DNA from: Paracoccus pantotrophus
GTDB taxonomy: Bacteria; Pseudomonadota; Alphaproteobacteria; Rhodobacterales; Rhodobacteraceae
Reading direction: 5' to 3'
DNA: 64,000 nucleotides
NCBI RefSeq assembly: GCF_008824185.1
Contig: NZ_CP044426.1
Span: forward strand, 248,001-312,000
The notes beneath the pieces were generated by a model that worked only from the letters and a program-made list of their open reading frames with translations, searched no databases and was not told the DNA's origin. The position numbers were made by a program, and so were the translations under genes. Positions 7,852 through 17,092 of the stretch are shown one piece after another (the first letter of the stretch is position 1; every line of letters begins with the position of its first letter).

Positions 7852-9105
7852 ATGACCAGACGCATCTCGCGCATCGCGACCATGGCCGTGCTGACCCTTG
7901 CCCTGGCAGGCTGCGGCGTGTCGCTGAACCAGGGACCGGGCGCCGTCGGCGGCGGCCATTTCGGCGGGCTGCCCACGGCCGGCGGGCAGGGCTCCGAGGC
8001 GGGCTTCCGCAACTGGGTGCAAAGCTTCCGCCCGCGCGCGTTGGCGGCCGGCATCTCGCCCGCGACCTTCGACAGCGCCATGGCCGGGGCGCATTACCAG
8101 CCCGGCATCGTGGCGCTCGACCGCAAGCAAAGCGAGTTCACCAAGCCGGTCTGGGAATACCTCGACGGCGCCATCGGCACGCGCGGCGCGACCGGCCGCG
8201 CCAAGGCCGCGCAATATGCCGGCACGCTTTCGGCCATTGAGGCGCGCTACGGCGTCCCGCGCGAGATCGTGCTGGCGGTCTGGGGCATGGAATCCAACTT
8301 CGGCGCCAATCGCGGCAATACCCGGATCGTGCCGGCCTTGGCGACGCTGGCCTATGACGGAAGGCGCGGCGAATTTTTCGCCGGCGAGCTGGTGGCGGCG
8401 CTGCGCATCATCCAGTCGGGCGACGTGGACAGCGCCCATATGGTCGGCAGCTGGGCCGGGGCCATGGGGCATACGCAGTTCATGCCCTCGTCCTTCCTCG
8501 GCCATGCGGTCGATTTCAACGGCGACGGCCGCCGCGACATCTGGTCGGACGACCCGACCGACGCGCTGGCCTCGACCGCCAGCTATCTGCGCCAGAACGG
8601 CTGGCGCCCCGGCCAGAGCTGGGGGACCGAGGTGATCCTGCCGCCGGGCTTCGACTTCAACCAGGCCGGCAAGTCGGTGCAGCATTCCGGCAGCCAATGG
8701 GCGGCGATGGGGGTGCGCACGGTCAGCGGTGCGCCGGTGCCCTCGGGCTCGATCCTGGCGCCGGCAGGTGCCCGCGGCCCGGCCTTCCTGATCACGGAAA
8801 ACTTCCGCGCCATCCTGAAATACAATGCCTCGGACAGCTACGCCCTCGGCGTGGCCTATCTGGGCGAGGCCATCGCCGGCCGCCGCGGCATCCAGGGCAG
8901 CTGGCCGCGCGGCGACCGCACGCTGTCGAACAGCGAAAAGGCCGAGATCCAGCGGTTGCTGATGGCCCGCGGCTTCGACACCGGCGGGGTGGACGGCAAG
9001 CTCGGCAGCCAGTCGACCGAGGCGATCAAGGCCTTCCAGCGTTCCCGCGGCGTGACGCCCGACGGCTATGCCGATACCCGCCTGCTGGCCATGCTGCGCG
9101 GCTAG
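7852..9105 (+). CDS. Lytic murein transglycosylase lipoprotein (MltB type) with peptidoglycan-binding domain
   Basis: The 417-residue precursor has a lipobox LALAGC near residue 21, so it is probably anchored in the outer membrane. Residues of about 50-335 match the MltB-type SLT_2 domain. WGMESNFGANRGN holds the catalytic glutamate, and GAMGHTQFMPSSF, AVDFNGDGRRDIW and TASYLRQNGW are typical. The last 60 residues (from about LSNSEKAEIQ) form a PG_binding_1 domain with the EAIKAFQRSRG core. Such enzymes cleave glycan strands to 1,6-anhydroMurNAc ends. Released anhydro-sugars could feed the MurQ pathway near 50 kb, but that link is inference. Confidence 0.95.
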   Translation: MTRRISRIATMAVLTLALAGCGVSLNQGPGAVGGGHFGGLPTAGGQGSEAGFRNWVQSFRPRALAAGISPATFDSAMAGAHYQPGIVALDRKQSEFTKPVWEYLDGAIGTRGATGRAKAAQYAGTLSAIEARYGVPREIVLAVWGMESNFGANRGNTRIVPALATLAYDGRRGEFFAGELVAALRIIQSGDVDSAHMVGSWAGAMGHTQFMPSSFLGHAVDFNGDGRRDIWSDDPTDALASTASYLRQNGWRPGQSWGTEVILPPGFDFNQAGKSVQHSGSQWAAMGVRTVSGAPVPSGSILAPAGARGPAFLITENFRAILKYNASDSYALGVAYLGEAIAGRRGIQGSWPRGDRTLSNSEKAEIQRLLMARGFDTGGVDGKLGSQSTEAIKAFQRSRGVTPDGYADTRLLAMLRG

Positions 9106-9111
9106 GATAAA

Positions 9112-9132
9112 GGGCGGCTCCGAAGGCCGCCC
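9112..9132 (+). terminator. Hairpin after the lytic transglycosylase gene
   Basis: GGGCGGC pairs with GCCGCCC around a 7-base loop, six bases after the stop codon. Only a short T-run follows further on, so this is a weak candidate terminator. Confidence 0.5.
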
Positions 9133-9197
9133 GCGCGCATTTCACCGTTTCCCCAATACCCATCCCGCCCGTGCCATGAGGCGCGGTGCGAGCCCAT

Positions 9198-9689
9198 TCA
9201 GGCTAGGATGTCGCGAAACTCGCCCAGCACTTGGGCATAGACCTGGCGCTTGAAGGGCACGATGCTGTCCACCACATCCGCCGCCCGCATCCATTGCCAG
9301 CGGTCGAACTCGGGATGGTCGGTGGCGATCCGTACCGCCGAATCATCGCCCAGGAAGCGCATGGCGAACCATTTCTGCTTCTGGCCGCCGTATTTGCCCT
9401 TCCAGACCTTGCCCAGCAGTTCCGGCGGCAGGTCATAGGTCACCCAGCCCGGCGTTTCCGCCAGCACATCGACCAGGTCGGTGGTCACCCCGGTTTCCTC
9501 GACCAGCTCGCGCAGCGCCGCCTGGCGCGGGGTCTCGCCCCGGTCGATGCCGCCCTGCGGCATCTGCCAGGCCGGGCCGGGATTGTCGATGCGCTGCCCG
9601 GCAAAGACCAGCCCCGCCGGGTTGATCAGCACCACGCCCGCACAGGGGCGATAGGGCAGGCCCGAGGGACCAAGCAGGTCCGCGCTCAT
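9198..9689 (-). CDS. rppH: RNA pyrophosphohydrolase (Nudix)
   Basis: The product is 163 residues. The Nudix box is complete at residues 46-68, with the GX5EX7REUXEEXGU pattern (G46, E52, R60, E61, E64, E65, G67). Alphaproteobacterial RppH/NudH proteins remove pyrophosphate from the 5' end of RNAs, which triggers decay, and also act on diadenosine polyphosphates. The flanking PYRPCAGVVLIN and QKQKWFAMRF are typical for this branch. It is the last gene of a gpmI-envC-ctpA-rppH operon; its ATG overlaps the ctpA stop by four bases. Confidence 0.95.
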   Translation of the reverse strand: MSADLLGPSGLPYRPCAGVVLINPAGLVFAGQRIDNPGPAWQMPQGGIDRGETPRQAALRELVEETGVTTDLVDVLAETPGWVTYDLPPELLGKVWKGKYGGQKQKWFAMRFLGDDSAVRIATDHPEFDRWQWMRAADVVDSIVPFKRQVYAQVLGEFRDILA

Positions 9690-11101
9690 TCCGCCTGCGC
9701 CCCCTGGGCCGCATCCTCGCCGGTGACGGCGGGCTTTGCGGCATCGGGCACGGCCTGGGCATGATAGTCCACCGCCGCCAGGCCCTTGAGGATATCCACG
9801 GCATAGGCCAGCTGGTAATCCTCCTCGCGCAGCTTGGCGGTGGCCTCGACCTGCTTGGCCTCTTCCTCGATCTGCTTGCGTTCCTCGTCGCTGATCGAAT
9901 CGTTGTTCAGCGCCCCGCGCAGATCCGCTTCCGAGTTCAGGAATTTCGATTCGGTCCGCGGCTTGCCGGCCTCGTCCTCCTCCTGCGGTTTCGGCGCGGG
10001 CTGTTCGACGATGATGTCGGGCTGGATGCCCAGCGACTGGATCGACCGGCCCGAGGGTGTGTAATAGCGCGCCGTGGTCAGCCGGATGGCGCTGTCCGAG
10101 GTCACTGGCATCACCGTCTGCACCGAGCCCTTGCCGAAGCTTTTGGTGCCCACGACGATGGCGCGGCGATGGTCCTGCAGCGCGCCGGTGACGATCTCCG
10201 AGGCCGAGGCGGAGCCGCCGTTGATCAGCGTCACCATGGGCTTGCCCTGCGCCAGGTCGCCGGGCTTGGCGTTCCAGCGCTCGCTTTCCTCGGGCTTGCG
10301 GCCGCGGGTCGAGACGATCTCGCCCTTGTCGAGGAAGGCGTCCGAGACCTCGATGGCCTGGTTCAGCAGCCCGCCCGGATTGTTGCGCAGGTCCAGAACG
10401 AAACCCGTCACCTTGTCGATGCCGCCCGCTTCCTTGATCGCCTTGTCCATCTCGGTCTTCAGGGTCGAGAAGGTCTCGTCGTTGAAGGTGGTGACGCGCA
10501 GCACCACGGCATGGCCCTCGATGCGGGTCTTGACCACGGTCAGCTTGATCGTGTCGCGGGTGATGGTCAGGTCGAAGGGCTCCTTCTCGCCCTCGCGCAG
10601 GATGGTGATCTTGATCTCGGACCCGACGGGGCCGCGCATCTTCTCGACCGCTTCGTCCAGGTTCATGCCCATCAGCGATTCGCCGTTCACATGGGTGATG
10701 TAGTCGCCGGCCCTGACCCCGGCCTCGGCCGCCGGCGTGTCGTCGATGGGCGAGATCACCTTGACCAGCCCGTCCTCCTGCCCGACCTCGATCCCCAGCC
10801 CGCCGAAGCTGCCGCGGGTCTGGGTCTGCATGTCGTCGTAATCCTTGGCCGACAGGAACGAGCTGTGCGGGTCGAGCGAGGTCAGCATGCCGTTGATCGC
10901 CGCCTCGATCAGCTTCTTGTCGTCCACCTGCTCGACATAGTCGGCGCGCACCCGCTCGAACACGTTGCCGAACAGGTCCAGCTGCTCATAGACCGAGGCG
11001 TTCCTGCCCGATTCCTGCGCGACCAGCGGGCCGGCGAATTGGGTGGCGACGGTGATGCCCGCAAGCGTGCCGATCGCCCCTGCCAGAAGATAATGTTTCA
11101 T
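9686..11101 (-). CDS. S41-family carboxy-terminal processing protease
   Basis: This encodes 471 residues. An N-terminal hydrophobic segment (about residues 4-26) exports the protein to the periplasm. A PDZ domain lies at about 95-170, and the S41 protease domain follows. The catalytic pair is visible as Ser299 in GGSASASEI and Lys324 in SFGKGSVQ, 25 residues apart as in other CtpA/Prc enzymes. The C-terminal 90 residues are charged and probably helical. It sits between the EnvC-like gene and rppH with four-base overlaps on both sides. A role in cell-envelope protein turnover, possibly of peptidoglycan hydrolases, fits the neighbours but is inference. Confidence 0.95.
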   Translation of the reverse strand: MKHYLLAGAIGTLAGITVATQFAGPLVAQESGRNASVYEQLDLFGNVFERVRADYVEQVDDKKLIEAAINGMLTSLDPHSSFLSAKDYDDMQTQTRGSFGGLGIEVGQEDGLVKVISPIDDTPAAEAGVRAGDYITHVNGESLMGMNLDEAVEKMRGPVGSEIKITILREGEKEPFDLTITRDTIKLTVVKTRIEGHAVVLRVTTFNDETFSTLKTEMDKAIKEAGGIDKVTGFVLDLRNNPGGLLNQAIEVSDAFLDKGEIVSTRGRKPEESERWNAKPGDLAQGKPMVTLINGGSASASEIVTGALQDHRRAIVVGTKSFGKGSVQTVMPVTSDSAIRLTTARYYTPSGRSIQSLGIQPDIIVEQPAPKPQEEDEAGKPRTESKFLNSEADLRGALNNDSISDEERKQIEEEAKQVEATAKLREEDYQLAYAVDILKGLAAVDYHAQAVPDAAKPAVTGEDAAQGAQAE

Positions 11102-12333
11102 TCAGTTCCGTCCTGCCCGGTTGCGTTGCGGCCTGTCCCGTCCGCGGCCTCTCCGACAATGGGATTCATCACGAACCACTCTGCCGGGTCTAGTGTTTCC
11201 TTGCCCTTGCGAAGTTCAACATACAGTGTCTCGGTCTGTCCAGCACCGCCTCCGGCGGCGGCATTGGCGACGAATTCGGCGCCGAACTCCTGCGCGGGCG
11301 GTTCCTGCCCGCCCATCAGCCCCACCGGCTCGCCCGCCGCCAGCACGTCGCCCGTCTCGCCGAAGACCTGCGCCAGACCGGCGAATATCATCAGATACCC
11401 GCGCGCGGGCTCAACGATCATCACATTGCCGTAATCAAGCAGCGGACCGCGATAGCGGATCGTCGCAGGCCAGGGCAGCGTGACCAGCGCGGCGGGTGCG
11501 GTGGCGATGACCATGCCGGGCCGGCGCACCCCCGCGGCGTCGGGCTCGTCATAGCGGTGCAGCACCCGGCCCAGGACCGGCAAGGGCAGGCTGCCCTGCG
11601 CGCCCTCGAAATCGGCCATGGGGGCGCCCACGTCCTGCTCCATCCCGGCGATGCCCGATGCAAGCGCGTCCAGCGTATCGGCCGATTCCACCAGCGCGGT
11701 CAGTTCCCTGGGATCCTCGCCGAAGCGCACCGGCAGGCTGGAGCGGTCCGTCACCGCCGAGGCCAGCAGCCGCCGCGCCTCCTGCACCTGCCCGAGCCCC
11801 TGCGCCAGCGTGTTCGCGGCGTTCAGCTGGATCGTGCGCACGGCGCGGATCTCCTCCAGCTTCTGCTGCATCTCGCGGGCCTCGGCTTCCAGCCCCGGCG
11901 CGACCGAGGACAGGATCATCCCGGCGCGGGCCGAGGATTGCGGCCCCGAGGGATGCAGAAGCAGCACGGTCTCGGGCGATTTCTGCATCGAGGTCATCAC
12001 CCCCAGCGCCCGGCCCAGCCGCTCGCGCCGGGCGTCGAACTCGGCGCGGATCTCCTGCTCGCGGATGCCGGCACGGCGCAAACCCTCGCGCAGCGCGGCC
12101 ATGCCCTGCTCATAGGCGCGGATCATCCGGGTCAGCGAGGCGACCTGATCGTCCTCGGTCAGCGCCTCGTCCAGCTGGCCCACGGCGGCGCGCAGCAGGT
12201 CGGCCGCCTCGGCCGCCTCCTGCGCGGCCAGGTCCAGTTGCGAATCGCCCTGCGCGGGCGTCGCCGGCTGGGCCGGGGCTATCGAGCCGAGCCCGAAGGC
12301 CAGCAGAATGGGCAGCAGCAGCCTGGGTTTCAT
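11098..12333 (-). CDS. EnvC-like murein hydrolase activator with degenerate LytM domain
   Basis: This encodes 411 residues: a signal peptide (cleavage near APAQ, about residue 22), a long coiled-coil region (about 30-260) and a C-terminal M23/LytM domain. The metal-binding histidines of active M23 peptidases are missing: the usual HxH region reads ARGYLMIFAGL, and the first ligand motif lies in VRRPGMVIA. This is the pattern of EnvC, which activates amidases rather than cutting peptidoglycan itself. The ATG at 12333 overlaps the gpmI stop as ATGA. Longer upstream open sequence is only gpmI read in another frame. Confidence 0.92.
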   Translation of the reverse strand: MKPRLLLPILLAFGLGSIAPAQPATPAQGDSQLDLAAQEAAEAADLLRAAVGQLDEALTEDDQVASLTRMIRAYEQGMAALREGLRRAGIREQEIRAEFDARRERLGRALGVMTSMQKSPETVLLLHPSGPQSSARAGMILSSVAPGLEAEAREMQQKLEEIRAVRTIQLNAANTLAQGLGQVQEARRLLASAVTDRSSLPVRFGEDPRELTALVESADTLDALASGIAGMEQDVGAPMADFEGAQGSLPLPVLGRVLHRYDEPDAAGVRRPGMVIATAPAALVTLPWPATIRYRGPLLDYGNVMIVEPARGYLMIFAGLAQVFGETGDVLAAGEPVGLMGGQEPPAQEFGAEFVANAAAGGGAGQTETLYVELRKGKETLDPAEWFVMNPIVGEAADGTGRNATGQDGTE

Positions 12334-13853
12334 GCCCGCTCGATCAGCGAGGTGCCGGTCATCTCGGGCGGCAGGTCCAGGCCCATCAGGTCCAGCACCG
12401 TCGGCGCCACGTCGGCCAGCCGGCCGTTGCGCAGCGTCGCGCCCTCGGGCCCGCCGAAGACGATCACCGGCACCGGGTTGGTGGTATGGGCGGTATGCGG
12501 CCCGCCGGTCTCGGGGTCGATGGTGGTCTCGCAATTGCCGTGATCGGCAATGACCACCGCGGCACCGCCGGATTTTTCCAGGGCTGCCAGCATCATGCCC
12601 AGCCCCTTGTCCACCGCTTCGCAGGCGCGGATGGCGGCGGGCAGGCTGCCGGTATGCCCGACCATGTCGGGATTGGCATAGTTCACCACGATCAGATCGT
12701 AGCCTGCCTCGATGGCCTCGACGAGCTTGGCGCTGACCTCGGGCGCGGCCATTTCGGGCGCCAGGTCATAGGTCGCGACCTTGGGGCTGGCCGGCATGAA
12801 GCGGTCCTCGCCCGGCTCGGGGGTTTCCTTGCCGCCGTTCAGGAAGAAGGTGACATGCGGATATTTCTCGGTCTCGGCCAGGCGGAACTGGCGCAGGCCC
12901 TTGGCCGCGACCCAGGCGCCCAGCGTGTTCACCACCTGCCGCTTGGGATAGGCGGCCTGCATGTATTCGTCATGGCTGGCCGAATAGTCGACCATGCCCA
13001 GCAGCGCCGCCCATTGCGGCCGCCGGCCGGTGTCGAAGGCGGCGAAGTCCGGCTGGCCGATGGCGGCCAGGATCTCGCGCGCCCGGTCGGCGCGGAAATT
13101 GAGGCAGAAGAAGCCGTCGCCGTCCCCGGCGCCCGCATAGCCGTCGATCACCGTGGGCTGGATGAACTCGTCGGTTTCGTCGCGGGCATAGGCCTCGGCC
13201 ACGGCCTGCGCGGCATCGGGGGCGGGCAATCCCTCGGCGCGGACCATGGCGGCATAGGCCCGGGCGACGCGTTCCCAGCGGTTGTCGCGGTCCATGGCGT
13301 AATAACGGCCGATGACGGTGCCGATGCGGGCGGCCTCGGGCAGGGCGCGCTGAAGCTCGGTGACGAAGCCCGCGGCCGATGCCGGCGGCACGTCGCGGCC
13401 ATCGGTGATGGCATGGACCACCACCGGCACGCCCTTGTCGGCCACGGCGCGGGCGGCGGCGATGACATGCTGGACATGGCCATGCACGCCGCCGTCCGAA
13501 ACGACGCCCATCAGATGCGCGGTGCCGCCGCTGGCCTTGAGCTTGCGGATGAACTCACCCAGCGCGGCATTCTCGTAGAAGCTGCCGTCCTCGATCGCCA
13601 GGTCGATCTGGCCCAGGTCCATGGCCACGACGCGGCCGGCGCCGATATTGGTGTGCCCGACCTCGGAATTGCCCATCTGTCCCCTGGGCAGGCCGACATC
13701 GGGGCCGAAGGTCACCAGCGTCCCATGCGGACAGCCGCGCATCAGCCGGTCGAAATGCGGCGTCCTGGCCTGGTCGGGTGCGCTCTGCTCGGGTCGCGAG
13801 GAAATGCCCCAGCCATCGAGGATGCAAAGGACGACGGGTTTCGGACGGGTCAT
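12330..13853 (-). CDS. gpmI: 2,3-bisphosphoglycerate-independent phosphoglycerate mutase
   Basis: The protein has 507 residues, full length for the alkaline-phosphatase-superfamily mutase. It interconverts 3- and 2-phosphoglycerate in glycolysis and gluconeogenesis using two Mn ions. Asp13 (LDGWG) and the catalytic Ser63 in MGNSEVGH are present, as are the later metal ligands in YANPDMVGHTG and VIADHGNCE. It is the first gene of a four-gene operon with envC, ctpA and rppH, an order found in many alphaproteobacteria. Start at 13853. Confidence 0.98.
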   Translation of the reverse strand: MTRPKPVVLCILDGWGISSRPEQSAPDQARTPHFDRLMRGCPHGTLVTFGPDVGLPRGQMGNSEVGHTNIGAGRVVAMDLGQIDLAIEDGSFYENAALGEFIRKLKASGGTAHLMGVVSDGGVHGHVQHVIAAARAVADKGVPVVVHAITDGRDVPPASAAGFVTELQRALPEAARIGTVIGRYYAMDRDNRWERVARAYAAMVRAEGLPAPDAAQAVAEAYARDETDEFIQPTVIDGYAGAGDGDGFFCLNFRADRAREILAAIGQPDFAAFDTGRRPQWAALLGMVDYSASHDEYMQAAYPKRQVVNTLGAWVAAKGLRQFRLAETEKYPHVTFFLNGGKETPEPGEDRFMPASPKVATYDLAPEMAAPEVSAKLVEAIEAGYDLIVVNYANPDMVGHTGSLPAAIRACEAVDKGLGMMLAALEKSGGAAVVIADHGNCETTIDPETGGPHTAHTTNPVPVIVFGGPEGATLRNGRLADVAPTVLDLMGLDLPPEMTGTSLIERA

Positions 13854-13966
13854 GCGGCACCTCTTTCGCGGGTCGCGACGCTTCTACGACTGCGGGGCGC
13901 GCGGGGCAAGGTCGCCGCGGATCTTGCCGGATTCGTGAAGCGCCCCGCCCCTTCGGTACTGTTGCA

Positions 13967-14029
13967 GGGGTATTTATGGAACGAAGAAGCCCGGAGTCGG
14001 GCCAGGACTTCTTCGTTCTTCAAATACCC
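13967..14029. repeat. Inverted pair of the 22-bp intergenic element (copy A)
   Basis: GGGTATTT-ATG-GAACGAAGAAG (13968-13989) faces CTTCTTCGTTC-TTC-AAATACCC (14008-14029). The 22-base arms match at 19 of 22 positions, with all mismatches in the three central bases. The hairpin lies between gpmI, whose start is upstream, and the rlmN stop on the same strand. It could end or stabilise transcripts. The same arm recurs elsewhere in the window. Confidence 0.85.
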
Positions 14030-14064
14030 ATGCGGCCGGGCCGCAGGCGCAAGGCATGATGCCG

Positions 14065-15261
14065 TTAGGCGCGGGCCTCGGCCGCGATCTGGGCGGCGGA
14101 TTTGCGGCCGCGCTCGGTCGCGGATTTCAGCTGGCCGCAGGCGGCCATGATGTCCTCGCCCCTGGGCGTGCGGATGGGCGAGGCATAGCCGGCCTTGTGG
14201 ACGATGTCGGCGAAGGCCTCGATCCGCTCCCAGCTGGAACGGCGATAGGGCGAGCCGGGCCATTCGTTGAAGGGGATCAGGTTCACCTTGGCCGGGATGC
14301 CGCGGATCAGCCGGACCAGCCGGCGCGCATCCTCGTCGCTGTCGTTCACCCCGTCCAGCATCACGTATTCGAAGGTGATGCGTTCCGAGTTCGACAGCCG
14401 CGGATAGTCGCGCAGCGCATTCAGCAGCGTTTCGATGTTCCACTTCTTGTTCACCGGCACCAGCCTGTCGCGGGTCTCGTCGGTGGTGGCATGGAAGCTG
14501 ACCGCCAGCAGGCAGCCGATCTCCTCGGCGGTCCTGGCGATTTCCGGGACGATGCCGCTGGTCGACAGCGTGACGCGGCGGCGCGACAGGCTGATGCCTT
14601 CGCCATCCATCACCACCTTCATCGCGTCGCGGACATTGTCGAAATTGTAGAGCGGCTCGCCCATGCCCATCAGCACCACGTTCGAGACCAGCCGCGTCTC
14701 GTCCTTGGGCGCGCCGGGCTTCGGCCATTCGTCCAGGTCGTCGCGGGCCACCAGCACCTGGCCGACGATCTCGCCCGCGGTCAGGTTGCGCACCAGCTTC
14801 TGCGTGCCGGTGTGGCAGAAGGAACAGGTCAGCGTGCAGCCCACCTGGCTAGAGATGCAAAGCGTGCCGCGGTTTTCCTCGGGGATATAGACGGTCTCAA
14901 CCTCATGGCCGCCATTGATGCGCAGCAGGTACTTGCGGGTGCCGTCGGCGCTGATCTGGCGCGTGACGATCTCGGGCAGGGCGATCTCGAACTTCTCGGC
15001 CAGGAGCGCGCGGTAATCCTTGGCCAGGTTGGTCATCTGCGCGAAATCACGCACGCCCCAGTGATAGATCCATTGCCAGATCTGGCCGACGCGCATCCTG
15101 GCCTGCCGTTCCGGCGTGCCGGCCTCGACCAGCGCCTCGTGCAGCTGCTCGCGGGTCAGGCCGACCAGGTTGCGGCGCGCCGTCTCGGGCAGCTTGCGCG
15201 GGATGGTCAGCAGATCCTGGGTGATCGGGGCAGAGGGCGTGACGGGCGACGGGGCGTTCAT
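14065..15261 (-). CDS. rlmN: Dual-specificity RNA methyltransferase RlmN
   Basis: This encodes 398 residues from the ATG at 15261 (MNAPSP). RlmN is a radical-SAM enzyme that makes 2-methyladenosine at 23S rRNA A2503 and in some tRNAs. The [4Fe-4S] cysteines are C142, C146 and C149 in CTLTCSFC. The methyl-carrying cysteines correspond to C375 (MAACGQL) and an upstream cysteine in the GTLCISSQVG region. VVLMGMGEPLYNFDNV is also diagnostic. A longer frame starting at 15309 lacks support. Confidence 0.97.
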   Translation of the reverse strand: MNAPSPVTPSAPITQDLLTIPRKLPETARRNLVGLTREQLHEALVEAGTPERQARMRVGQIWQWIYHWGVRDFAQMTNLAKDYRALLAEKFEIALPEIVTRQISADGTRKYLLRINGGHEVETVYIPEENRGTLCISSQVGCTLTCSFCHTGTQKLVRNLTAGEIVGQVLVARDDLDEWPKPGAPKDETRLVSNVVLMGMGEPLYNFDNVRDAMKVVMDGEGISLSRRRVTLSTSGIVPEIARTAEEIGCLLAVSFHATTDETRDRLVPVNKKWNIETLLNALRDYPRLSNSERITFEYVMLDGVNDSDEDARRLVRLIRGIPAKVNLIPFNEWPGSPYRRSSWERIEAFADIVHKAGYASPIRTPRGEDIMAACGQLKSATERGRKSAAQIAAEARA

Positions 15262-15316
15262 GGCTGGCTTGTCCGGGCGGCAAGGGGGCAATGGGCCTAT
15301 ATAGAACAAGGCGGCC

Positions 15317-15345
15317 CAAAAGAAAACAGGGGCTCGCGCCCCTGT
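15317..15345 (-). terminator. Rho-independent terminator of the IalB-like gene
   Basis: Read on the minus strand, ACAGGGGC pairs with GCCCCTGT around a GCGA tetraloop, followed by TTTTCTTTT. It begins about 25 bp after the stop codon at 15371, a textbook intrinsic terminator. Confidence 0.9.
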
Positions 15346-15370
15346 CCGCTGCGGTTCCGGCAGTTGCGGA

Positions 15371-15898
15371 TTATTTGCAGGCGGCCTGGGCCTTGTTCGT
15401 CGCGGCGGTGATGCCCGACAGGCTGAAGGTGTCCTTGGTCACGGTGCCCCGCGCCGAGCGCCCGGTCACCACCGCAGTCGAGCCCGCCCGCAGCGCCGAG
15501 ACCAGCTTGGCATCATCGGCCGGAGAGCCGGTCCAGGCGCTTTCGCCCTCGGTGAACAGCTTGAAGACATTGCCGCCGACATTCACCTCGACCGCCGAAT
15601 CGGGGGCGAAGGGATAGCCGCCCGAGAACGAGACCTCGCCCGACTGGCCGGGCCGATAGGCGACGTAAAGCCGGATGTCGCCACGCGTCACTTCCTTGGG
15701 CTTGCCGTTCGTGTCCAGGTTCTGGGTGGATTTCGGGGCCGACACTGCCCAGCATTCCTTGGGGCTGGTCGCCGAGAAGACGGTCCAGTCGCCCTCGGTC
15801 CCGATCACATTCGTCGAGTCCTGGGCCAGGACCGGCGAAGACGCGGCGATCGCAATTGCGGCGGCTGCCGCTGCGGCGCGCGGCGCGAATTTCAACAT
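15371..15898 (-). CDS. Invasion-associated locus B (IalB) family exported protein
   Basis: The precursor is 175 residues. A signal peptide with an alanine-rich core ends near SSPVLAQ. The rest has the IalB-family pattern: WTVFSATSPKECWAVSAPKS, then RLYVAYRPGQSGEVSFSGGYPF, with a terminal cysteine that can pair with the first. The family is periplasmic and common in alphaproteobacteria; in Bartonella it is tied to erythrocyte invasion, but in free-living bacteria its role is unknown. The ATG at 15898 is chosen for GGAGG just upstream; a second ATG six codons earlier is less likely. Confidence 0.85.
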   Translation of the reverse strand: MLKFAPRAAAAAAAIAIAASSPVLAQDSTNVIGTEGDWTVFSATSPKECWAVSAPKSTQNLDTNGKPKEVTRGDIRLYVAYRPGQSGEVSFSGGYPFAPDSAVEVNVGGNVFKLFTEGESAWTGSPADDAKLVSALRAGSTAVVTGRSARGTVTKDTFSLSGITAATNKAQAACK

Positions 15899-16049
15899 GC
15901 TCTGGCCTCCTGCCATGGTCCGGTTTGTTCCGGCTTGTTGCCGATGACGGTGGTGTTTTCAACCATCTGGCGGCAAGATAATGCGAAAAGGAAGCCGTGA
16001 AAAACCCCCGTTCGCGGAAAATCGCGCGATTGTCAGAGGAAAAGCAACC

Positions 16050-17036
16050 ATGACCGCAGCCAGACTCATCGAATTGTGGCGGGGCGGCATGCGCGAAAGC
16101 ACCCATCTGGGCCATGTGGTGATATCGGACGCGAATGGCATCGTCGAAGCCTGGGGCAATCCGGGTGCGGTGATCTATCCGCGCTCGTCCTGCAAGATGA
16201 TCCAGGCGCTGCCGCTGGTCGAAAGCGGGGCGGCCGATGCGGCGGGGCTGGGAAGCGAGCATCTGGCCCTGGCCTGCGCCAGCCATAGCGGCGGGCGCAT
16301 TCATACCGAGCGGGTCGCGGCCTGGCTGTCCGGCCTGGGGCTCGACGACGGCGACCTGCGCTGCGGCGCGCATCTGCCAGGCGATCCGGCCGAGCGCAAG
16401 CGGCTGATCTGCTCGGACGAAAGCCCCTGCCAGGTCCACAACAACTGCTCGGGCAAGCATGCCGGTTTCCTGACGCTGAAACGGCACATGAATGCCGGCC
16501 CGGAATATGTCGAGATCGACCATCCCGTGCAGCGCGCCGTGCGCCGCGCCTTCGAGGAGGTGACGGGCGAGACCGCGACCGGCTGGGGCATCGACGGCTG
16601 CTCAGCACCGAATTTCGCCTGCACGGTCGAGGGGCTGGCCCATGCCATGGCCGGTTTCGCCCGGCCGGGCGCCGGCGCGCGGGGCTGGGCGCAGCGGCGC
16701 CTGGTCGAGGCGATGCTGGCCCATCCGGAGCTGGTCGCCGGCGAAGGCCGGGCCTGCACCGAGTTGATGCGGGCCATGCAGGGCCGCGCCGCGGTCAAGA
16801 CCGGGGCCGAGGCGGTTTTCGTCGGCATCGTCCCCGAACGCGGGCTGGGCATCGCGCTGAAGATCGCGGATGGCGGCACCCGCGGCGCCGAGGCCGCGAT
16901 TACCGCGCTGATGGTGCATCTGGGCCTGCTGGAGGAAGCCCATCCGGTGGTGCAGAAATACCTGACCGGGCCCATGCGCAACTGGCGCGGCCTGGCGACG
17001 GGCGAATTGCGCCGGGCCGAGGGGTTCCCGAGCTGA
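16050..17036 (+). CDS. Rhizobial-type L-asparaginase
   Basis: The product is 328 residues and resembles the Rhizobium etli type asparaginase, unrelated to the classical bacterial type I/II enzymes. Visible family motifs are SSCKMIQALP (serine-lysine region), ACASHSGG, HNNCSGKHAGFL (Cys/Lys zinc-site region) and GIDGCSAPNFA (second cysteine). It should hydrolyse asparagine to aspartate and ammonia in the cytoplasm; no signal peptide is present. The ATG at 16050 has AGAGGAAAAG upstream. The gene stands alone, diverging from the IalB-like gene. Confidence 0.9.
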   Translation: MTAARLIELWRGGMRESTHLGHVVISDANGIVEAWGNPGAVIYPRSSCKMIQALPLVESGAADAAGLGSEHLALACASHSGGRIHTERVAAWLSGLGLDDGDLRCGAHLPGDPAERKRLICSDESPCQVHNNCSGKHAGFLTLKRHMNAGPEYVEIDHPVQRAVRRAFEEVTGETATGWGIDGCSAPNFACTVEGLAHAMAGFARPGAGARGWAQRRLVEAMLAHPELVAGEGRACTELMRAMQGRAAVKTGAEAVFVGIVPERGLGIALKIADGGTRGAEAAITALMVHLGLLEEAHPVVQKYLTGPMRNWRGLATGELRRAEGFPS

Positions 17037-17092
17037 TCCGGGCGCGCAGCCTTCCCGATCAGATCGGGGGCTTTGCCCCCGCGCGTTCCGCG

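Noticed and set aside
13850..14728. A 292-codon minus-strand frame across the gpmI-rlmN junction
   Set aside because: It overlaps rlmN in another frame and carries no recognisable domain.
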